From: Plectranthus barbatus
Lineage: Eukaryota > Streptophyta > Magnoliopsida > Lamiales > Lamiaceae
Assembly (NCBI GenBank): GCA_026898455.1
Contig: JAPKLW010000941.1
Coordinates: 233,254 to 297,253 of the forward strand
Length of the DNA stretch: 64,000 nucleotides
Reading direction: 5' to 3'
A program made the position numbers and the translations under genes. This document shows positions 58,201-64,000 of the stretch, one piece after another. Positions within the stretch are counted from its first letter, which is position 1, and every line of letters begins with the position of its first letter. Below the pieces are notes generated by a model. It searched no databases, had not been told where the DNA came from, and saw only the letters and a list, made by a program, of their open reading frames with translations.

Positions 58201-58254
58201 ATGTAAAATAGTAGAAAATAATATAGATAAGCGAGTAAAATAATGAGCTTATCA
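55241..58254 (-). repeat. 5' LTR of the second Athila-like element, split by a solo LTR
   Basis: About 1344 bp once 56208-57877 is removed. The insertion falls within one of the TCGATCGA motif clusters. Confidence 0.9.
56208..57872 (-). mobile_element. Solo LTR, probably Copia type
   Basis: 1665 bp, TGTTGGTCCC start and TTCCCAACA end on the plus strand, flanked by an exact GCATC duplication (56203-56207, 57873-57877). No coding sequence or internal LTR pair. A TATA box (CACTATAAAATATCC) on the minus strand near 56494-56508 gives the orientation. Numerous CAGCTGGTGA/CTGGTGA-type motifs recur through 57360-57680. Degraded relatives lie at 41826-44360 and 44461-45192. Confidence 0.85.
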
Positions 58255-58540
58255 GCAGGTAGAAAGCGAGGTCTGGGGAAGGATAGCGGAGAAGTACCTG
58301 GACCTTGACCTAAGCATTCTTGACGAGCCAGAGCACGAGGAGGAGAAGGAGAAGGTCGCTGAGCAGGAGGTGGGCCAGCCCGATCCGCAGAAGATAGGTC
58401 GACAGGAGGGGCAGCTGGAATCGCCGCGGGATTCAAGACGCTCCGACCTTGCTTCGTCGCAGGTCAACCCTGTCTTCGGTCCGGAGCCCAACCCAGATGT
58501 TACCCGAGGATCGACTCCTGACCCCAATAATGTTGTCTGA

Positions 58541-58968
58541 CTGCCTTGTCCGATGCAAATTTTAATCTTTGCTTTTATCTTTTGTTGCTGAACATCTTTA
58601 TTTTGCTTTGTTTTTGGATTTTTGTTTCATTGTGAATGGAATAGAGATTTTTGTTGCACTCAGATTTTTGCCTAGTTGTTTTGCAAGTAATTGAGGTGAG
58701 AGTGGGCGATGCAATGACGTCGCCCCTCCAATGCTTAAGTCAATATTTTTTGAGAAACATCATCTGGTGCTCATTCGAACTGACCCCCGCATTTTCCATC
58801 TTGGAGTGGGGAGGGTACTTGCAACACGATCGTGAGGGGTTGGGCGATGCCGAGGCATCGCCCCTCCGACGCTCAAGTTAGTAAATTTTCGAAGGGTATC
58901 GAAATTATGAGAGGGGTAGGGTTTTAGAAAGCGTATCTGGGAGGCTAATATTATCGACCTCATTTCTT
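58541..58968. other. Convergent 3' region between antisense gene and Tat integrase
   Basis: Non-coding. It contains two related blocks (58704-58740 and 58842-58876) sharing GGGCGATGC...TCGCCCCTCC...GCTTAAGT/GCTCAAGT. Each can fold: GGGCGATGC-CGAG-GCATCGCCC is a perfect 9-bp stem. They lie between two converging transcription units. Confidence 0.65.
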
Positions 58969-61050
58969 TTAGAAGTAGTACTTCTTCAGATGCTTGACAT
59001 TCCAGCTATTCCCGATCTCCCTTCCTTCGTGATCTTCTAGGTGGTAAGCACCTCGACCTACAACTCTGGTAATTCTATAGGGCCCTTCCCAAGTTGGTGC
59101 GAGTTTTTCATGGCTTTTATTGATCGCTAAATTATTTAACAGCGACTTAGCAAAGCTAATAATATAGCGGCAAATGAAAATTATCGATCCCACAGGGAAT
59201 GAAACGACGAAAAATCCTAAGTACTAAATCAGACGTTCTCAAAATACTGGTTAGGAAAATCAAATTTTGGGGTTTTGGTTGTTTTGAAAATCATAATCCT
59301 TGCGAACAAAAAGTAAACAGTAAATTAAAATACTTTGGATGAAATGGTTATGAGAAATACAGATTCCACGGATATCTCCTTATCAAGTACGACATAGATG
59401 AATGAATTGATTATTTCCCAATTTAATTCCTCTTCGTAGTGAAACATCAGAAAACTATTATGAACTTCTTTGTTGGACAATTCATAAAGTAGATTAGTCA
59501 AATGCCTATCTCCGCTCGGTCTCAAGATAAATTAACTAACTCCAAAGATCTACAGATTTATCCCTCCAATCAATCTCCTTCAGTTACGACAAGAAATCAG
59601 ATTATATTGTGAAAATCTCTTTCGATTGAAAACTATTACAGTTACATCTCAAGTAATCAACTAGTTAATCCTAAGATGTGGCCAACAAACTCAAGATTAT
59701 GAAATAAACTTAGATTTACAAACTACGAAGGAAAAGGGAAAATATTTCAATTAATCAAACATGCATACAATGATAATTCGAACCCTAGAATCTGAGGAAA
59801 AGTTTAGTTACACATATTTGGAATAATATTCATCATAGAAGAATAAAACCTGAATTGCATAAAAATCGGAATCCAAAAATCTTTCCACAGAACTCTGTCT
59901 TCAAACATAAACTTCAAAAACCTTGGGAATCTCTAATAAATCTTCAATACTAAAATTTTGTAATTACTCTAATGAATTTCCCCCTCCAAAAAAATGAATT
60001 TACATGGCTATATATTATAGTGGAGAATGTATCACACAATATCTAGGTGTAGATATGTCTTCATCTTCAAAACAGATTCAGATTAGGAATCCCCAAATTT
60101 GCGTCGATCGTGGAAGAATGGCATCGATCGACGCTGATGAACCACCCTCGTCGATCGACGTGGAATGTTGTCGATCGACATGGGCTTTGCTGCCTCCGTC
60201 GACCTTCTCTTTCTTCCTTCGTCGATCGCTCCTTCTCCAATTTCCTCGTCTATCGACGAGACATCCTTGTCGATCGACGTGGACCTGAAACTGGAAATCC
60301 GACTCTTCTCTATTTTTGACTAAAAACCTGTATGATTCATTAAACACAACATTACAGGTACAAAAGCCAATTCAAGCACGAAAACAAATACAAAAACGAT
60401 CCGAACATTACACAATCAGTCAAAGAACAATCAGATAAGTTGGTGAAAATCCTAACTTATCATTTATCTTTCGTGTTCTAGAACACCTTCCTAAGGACCC
60501 ATTCTCCTTCTCCAAAAGTTCGCATCTGGAGTTTTTTGTTAAAAAATCTTTCGATCTGTTTCCTCCTTTGAGCCATGTTGAGAAAGGCCTGGTCTCTTTG
60601 TTCATCGATCAACTCTAGATTCTTAACTAGCTTCTCACAGTTCTCCTGCTCTTGGCAGGTTTCTACGCGTAGATTTCCGGCTAGGACTTCTGCCAGGATG
60701 ACTGCTTCTTCCCCGTAGGCTAGTGCGAATGGCGATCTTCCCGTTGAGGTCCTAGGAGTAGTTCGATATGCCCATAAGACTCCTGGAAGATCTTCTACCC
60801 ACTTCGATTTGTGGGTCTCAAGTCTTTTCTTCATTGTTGCCATAATTGTCTTGTTTGTTGACTCGGCTTGCCCGTTTGCTTCGGGGTATCTAGGTGTGGA
60901 AAAGATCAGCTTGATGTTATACTGATCACAAAATTCTTGTACTTTTCAACCTGTGTTCTCAGTTCTATTGTCCGTTCTGATTTCTTTTGGTATCCTGAAC
61001 CTTCATAAAATGTGTGTCCATAGGAATTTGATCACCTCTTGTTCCCTAGT
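58969..61050 (-). pseudogene. Tat-lineage integrase, C-terminal two thirds, split by a solo LTR
   Basis: From 61050 down: TREQEVIKFLWTHIL, stop, RFRIPKEIRTDN (second catalytic Asp), another stop, QEFCDQYNIKLIFSTPRYPEANGQAESTNK (catalytic Glu), DLPGVLWAYRTTPRTSTGRSPF. A stop near 60480 follows (RKVF, stop, NTKD). After removal of 59121-60467 the frame continues KSHEKLAPTWEGPYRITRVVG and ends WNVKHLKKYYF with a stop at 58969. The first catalytic Asp and zinc domain would lie beyond 61050 and are lost. The stops fit CAG to TAG and similar transitions. Confidence 0.88.
59121..60462 (-). mobile_element. Solo LTR related to the second Athila-like element
   Basis: 1342 bp, TGATCGCTAAAT start and CTAACTTATCA end, exact TTTAT duplication (59116-59120, 60463-60467). 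It shares position-matched stretches with 50156-51506, for example TATCTCCGCTCGGTCTCAA, and carries eight or so (C/G)TCGATCGAC motifs at 60100-60290. No internal region remains, so it arose by LTR-LTR recombination. Confidence 0.88.
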
Positions 61051-61730
61051 GAATGAGGGAATTGTACTAGGACACCGGGTATCTTTTGAAGGTTTTGAGG
61101 TAGACAAGGCCAAGATCTCAGCAATTGAGATTATGCCGCCACCGTTGAATGCAAAGGGAGTCCGGAGCTTCCTTGGCCATGTCGGGTTCTATCAGAGATT
61201 TATTCATAATTTTTCTAAAATTTCAAGACCTCTCTATAATCTTCTTGAAAAAGATGTTGCTTTAGTTTTTGATGCAGATTGTTTGAAGGCTTTTGAGCAA
61301 CTGAAGAAGGTGTTGATGACTGCTCCTTTCCTTACCTCTCCGGATTGGAATGAGCCCTTCGTGCTCATGTGTGATGCTAGTGATTATGCGGTTGGGGCGG
61401 TTCTAGGACAGCTGAAAGGGAAGCTCTTCCACGTCATTCACTATGCCAGCAAGACCACGAACCCTGCCCAATACAACTACACTACCACAGAGAAGGAAAT
61501 GTTGGCGGTGGTGTATGCTTTTGATGAATTTTGTCCCTATTTGATAGGGTCAAAGACTATTGTTTATACTGACCACGCAGCTATCAGATTTTTGTTTGCT
61601 AAGCAGGATGCAAAGCCCACGTTGATCAGATGGATCCTATTGCTTTAGAAGTTCTACTTGGATATCAAAGATAGGAAAGGCTGTGAGAATGTGCTTGTTG
61701 ACCACCTTTCCAGGTTGAGGGGGATGATCA
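61051..61730 (+). pseudogene. Athila RT C-terminus and RNase H, 5' truncated
   Basis: NEGIVLGHRVSFEGFEVDKAK (RT thumb start), RSFLGHVGFYQRFIHNFSKI, then RNase H: VLMCDASDYAVGAVLGQ, TTTEKEMLAVVYAFDEF, TIVYTDHAAIRFLF. The catalytic D, E and D are visible. A TAG at 61646-61648 stands where Athila has Gln or a similar residue before FYLDIKDRKGCENVLVDHLSRL, which still reads in the same frame. The YVDD-type motif and N-terminal RT are absent because the element begins at the junction near 61050. Confidence 0.9.
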
Positions 61731-61739
61731 GAAGTTGAG

Positions 61740-63094
61740 GATCCAGAAGACCTTTCCAGATGAGCAAGTCTATGCATGCAAGGATAAGGACCTCAAGGAG
61801 TACTACGCCAACAAAACCCCATGGTTTGCTGATTATGCCAACTAGATGGTGAGTGGAGTGCCTCCTCCGGAGTCTATCCCATAGGAAAGGAAGAGATTTC
61901 TGAAGGAAGTGCGGTTCTACTATTGGTAGGATCCGTACCTATGGCGTCGATGTGCCGACTCTATTATCCGCCGGTGTGTTCCTCAAACTGAATTGTTCCA
62001 GATCATTGAGGCATGTTATGCCTCCCCTAGTGGTGGAGACTTTGCAGCCAACCGCCTTTAAGGTTCTCTCAAGTGGCTTTTATTGCCCAACTATCCATGG
62101 AGATTACAGAGCTTTCATATCAAAGTGTGACAGATGCCAAAGGATGGGCAACATATCGAAGAAAGATGAGATGCCCACTACCCTAGTGATGGAGGTCGAG
62201 ATTTTTTACGTTTGGGGGATAGACTTCATGAGACCTTTCCCACCCTCAGGAGGCTACACTTATATCCTCCTTGTTGTCGACTACGTTTTCAGATGGGTGG
62301 AGGCTATTCCTACCACCACAAACGATTCCAAGGTTGTAGTGAACTTTCTTCAAAAGTATGTGGTAACTCGCTATGGTACTCTGCGAGCTCTGATAAGCGA
62401 TGGTGGTTCTTATTTCTGTAATCACACTCTAACTGTTTTGCTTGCTAGATATGGGTTCAAACACAATGTTACCACTCCATACCATCCTCAAGGGAGTGGT
62501 CTTGATGAGCTGTCCAATCGGGAGATCAAACGAATCTTGGAGAAGACGGTCAAACTGAAGAAGGATTGGGCATTCAGGCTCGATGATGCACTGTCGGCTT
62601 ACCGTACTGCATTTAAAACTCCCAATGGTATGTCTCCATTTCAACTGGTTTTTGGTAAAGCTTGTAATCTTCCTGTAAAGCTTGAGCACAAGAAGTGGAG
62701 AGCCATGAAGGATTTGAACTTGAACTGGAGAGCAGCTGTCGAGAATAGAGCCATGTATCTGAACAAGATGGACGAGTTTGGAGAAGAAGCCTACGAGAAC
62801 TCTATGATCTACAAGCTGAGAGCGAAGAGGTTTCATGACCAAGGCCTCAAGAGGCGGCAATCCTATATGGGGGATAGAGTTTTTCTTTTCAACTCCTGCC
62901 TCCGCTTCATGCCCGAAAAGCTGCAATCCAAGTGGACTGCACCATATACTGTTGTCAATATCCTCAGCAATGGAGTAGTGGAGTTGGCTGGCCAGGATGG
63001 CACAATTTTCACAGTCAATGGGCATCGTGTGAAGCGTTACTACAGTCCGCTTCAAATGGGAGCTATAGAGGTGCACTATCTTGACTGGCCTTGA
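61740..63094 (+). pseudogene. Athila integrase
   Basis: 61740-62050 contains broken N-terminal sequence (PWFADYAN, stop; RCADSIIRRCVP; ACYASPSGGDF). The zinc-binding histidines expected in CHxxxxGGHF are Tyr and Asp here; the cysteines CDRC near 62129 remain. From 62050 the frame is clean to TGA 63094. Catalytic core: VWGIDFM, LISDGGSYFCN and GLDELSNREIKRI supply D, D and E. C-terminal: LVFGKACNLPVKLEHKKWRAM, typical of Athila. It ends MGAIEVHYLDWP. The core is open for about 345 codons, but missing histidines and upstream stops make activity unlikely. Confidence 0.9.
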
Positions 63095-63980
63095 TATGAG
63101 GTATCGCCGAGCTAATGATGTTAAACTAAGCACTTGTTAGGAGGTAACCCAATGGTTTATCGCTTTATTTCAGTTTTGGAGTCCATTTTCGAGTTTAATA
63201 GTCAGTTAGAGTACTTCCATGCCTTAGAAAAATTTTCAGTCTGAAATTTGATCTTAGCAAGACTGACGATCGATACGCTTGTCGATCTTTAAGTTAATTT
63301 CTTTTGTATTTTGCAAATTATTATAATAAATTTAAAAAAATTACCTCGGTGTCGATCGACACAGAGGTAACGCGGGCCTACCTATTTAAAACATTAAATC
63401 CTATTTTCCCACTCTTCACAATGCACGCACGCACCAAACTCGTCCCAGCCCCCTTTCGAACCTCCTTGCATCTTTTCGTCTATTCCACACAAGGTAAGCC
63501 TCCTATTACTCTCTCCTTTTGATTACTTATCTTTTTTGCTCTTGTTTTCATGTGATTTTGCTACTTTGAGCCCTAATTGCTATCTACTTCATGTCTACGC
63601 TTACTTGTCGATTTCGTTGCATGACTGGAGTTGAATTGGGTTGATATAGATTGTGAGTGAATCGATTTAAGTTCCTCTAGGCTTTATTGACCGATTTGTG
63701 GGAAATTGTTTGATTTAGGTTTGAATTTTGCAGCCCCTTTACTGTTGCTTGGTTTGTACTATTCCAAATTGTGATTTTCGATTTCTTGGCTTTGAATTAA
63801 AATTTTGCACTTGGAATATGTATGAATTGCATTTTTGGGAGGTTAATTTGATATGGGCATGACTTTTTGGGGTTGAATTGCTGGTGAATGGCCATAGGGC
63901 AAGTGTGTGAAAAATTACTTGTTCTTACCTTCTTTGGGCTTACATTGGCATATTATGGGGTTTTGTAGAGACTAGGTACC
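63095..63980 (+). other. Post-pol linker and possible spliced leader of the downstream ORF
   Basis: 63090-63155 matches the linker at 33271-33335 (GAGGTAT, CGAGCT, GTTAAAC, AGGAGGTAACCCAATG). 63345-63365 holds a GTGTCGATCGACAC palindrome. A donor-like CACAAG|GTAAGCC at 63494 and an acceptor-like TTTTGTAG at 63968 could bound a 475-bp intron just before ATG 63981. Confidence 0.6.
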
Positions 63981-64000
63981 ATGGCTTCAGATGAAGAATA
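63981..64000 (+). CDS. Start of the Athila downstream ORF (cut by the window end)
   Basis: ATGGCTTCAGATGAAGAATA in a CCATGG context, at the place where 33793 begins in the other Athila element. Only six to seven codons (MASDEE) are visible, so identity is inferred from position alone. Confidence 0.45.

Larger units (their letters stand above)
50156..58254 (-). mobile_element. Second Athila-like Gypsy element, lacking RT to integrase
   Basis: LTRs 50156-51506 and 55241-58254 (the latter enlarged by a 1.67-kb insertion) start TGATCACTG and end GCTTATCA, with an exact GCAGG duplication (50151-50155, 58255-58259). The minus-strand primer site TGGTGCCGTTGCCGGGG beside the right LTR and the purine tract beside the left LTR set the orientation. 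It encodes an N-terminally shortened Gag and a protease, with no RT, RNase H or integrase. It sits in exon 4 of the Tat antisense gene. Confidence 0.92.
47942..58540 (+). pseudogene. Antisense four-exon gene of the Tat element (Transposase_28/gypsy-type domain plus coiled coil)
   Basis: Exons: 47942-48831, 48904-49552, 49623-50072, then 50140-50155 joined to 58260-58540. Introns are 72, 70 and 67 bp with GT-AG borders. Exon 1 encodes the putative gypsy-type transposon domain (PF04195 pattern: GFVAFYTATMENGVGLPLH, FFCEVLGSYNLSPFQLSPNG). Exon 2 is Arg/Pro-rich and ends in RLARYELRELQ. Exon 3 is an alpha-helical coiled coil (EEKAATAEERAVKVEQG). Exon 4 is acidic, ending TPDPNNVV and TGA at 58538-58540. 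Damage: TAA at 48122, frameshifts near 48775 and 49290, TGA near 49360, and the 8.1-kb Athila insertion after codon 5 of exon 4. The exon 4 halves rejoin in frame. It opposes integrase transcription. Product function is unknown. Confidence 0.75.
46344..61050 (-). mobile_element. Tat-lineage Gypsy element, 5' part lost, with an antisense gene
   Basis: Left end is a 3' LTR (46344-47059) followed by a minus-strand polypurine tract (AAAGGGGCTAT). Then comes a plus-strand, that is antisense, spliced gene (47942-58540), then the integrase C-terminus on the minus strand (58969-61050). An extra antisense ORF between pol and the 3' LTR is typical of Tat-lineage elements such as Grande and RIRE2. The element is interrupted by an Athila-like element (50156-58254) and a solo LTR (59121-60462). 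At about 61050 the integrase stops abruptly against an oppositely oriented Athila element, so RT, gag and the 5' LTR are missing. Confidence 0.78.
61051..64000 (+). mobile_element. Athila-lineage Gypsy element, 5' truncated, runs off the window
   Basis: Begins abruptly within RT and continues with RNase H, integrase, the Athila post-pol linker and the start of a downstream ORF at 63981. No left LTR, gag or protease. The 3' LTR lies beyond 64000. The TCGATCGA motif at 63350-63362 links it to the second Athila-like element and the 59121 solo LTR, and it could be a remnant of the autonomous partner family. Confidence 0.85.

Noticed and set aside
50156..58254. Segmental duplication of 50156-51506 and 55241-58254
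   Set aside because: The two copies are the LTRs of one element: TG/CA ends, TSD, primer site and polypurine tract are all present.
62429..63133. 234-codon minus-strand ORF opposite the Athila integrase
   Set aside because: It overlaps a clear integrase on the plus strand with all motifs, so it is a shadow frame.

Overview
This window is intergenic or heterochromatin-like sequence from a dicot-type plant nuclear genome. It is built almost entirely from nested transposable elements around one broken host gene. I see no bacterial features, tRNA, rRNA or CRISPR. Plant origin is shown by Copia and Gypsy LTR retrotransposons (Tekay-type chromovirus, Athila and Tat lineages), CACTA, hAT, Mutator and Stowaway DNA transposons, GT-AG introns, and fragments of plant nuclear genes (BAHD acyltransferase, CLC anion channel, DUF627/DUF629 protein, DUF676 esterase). 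I cannot name the species.

Layout. 1-9044: a decayed Copia element (41-5144, TSD TATTT) sits 28 bp upstream of the start codon of a BAHD acyltransferase pseudogene (5173-8761). Exon 2 of that gene holds a hAT-like element (6618-8232), which itself holds a Mutator-like MITE (6811-7727, exact 9-bp TSD). 9045-22383: a minus-strand non-autonomous Gypsy-type LTR element (TSD TAACT) carries fragments of two host genes (DUF627/629 and DUF676). A CACTA element (10782-19548) inside it carries a CLC channel fragment. A second CACTA (13479-19042) inside that one carries a multi-exon plant gene with working-looking splice sites. 23021-41387: a chromovirus with about 3-kb LTRs whose pol is nearly all deleted. 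Its integrase C-terminus is split by an Athila-like element (29288-38061, TSD ATCTA) that keeps gag-protease and a 3' ORF but no RT or integrase.

41388-46343: degraded LTR remnants plus a small minus-strand Copia deletion derivative (42221-43618). 46344-about 61050: a minus-strand Tat-lineage Gypsy element, recognised by its 3' LTR, by integrase, and by an antisense four-exon gene downstream of pol. The antisense gene is split by a minus-strand Athila-like element (50156-58254, TSD GCAGG), which holds a solo LTR (56208-57872, TSD GCATC). The integrase is split by another solo LTR (59121-60462, TSD TTTAT). About 61051-64000: a plus-strand Athila-lineage element (RT end, RNase H, integrase, 3' linker) whose left part is missing and which abuts the Tat integrase head to head.

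The most interesting themes are: three nested elements that each carry host gene pieces; an antisense spliced gene inside a Tat element; and short TCGA- or CGGCCG-centred motifs that recur in LTRs, leaders and even gag coding sequence of several unrelated families. No coding region of a complete autonomous element is intact. Most coding damage is in-frame stops that fit C-to-T or G-to-A changes, plus small frameshifts.
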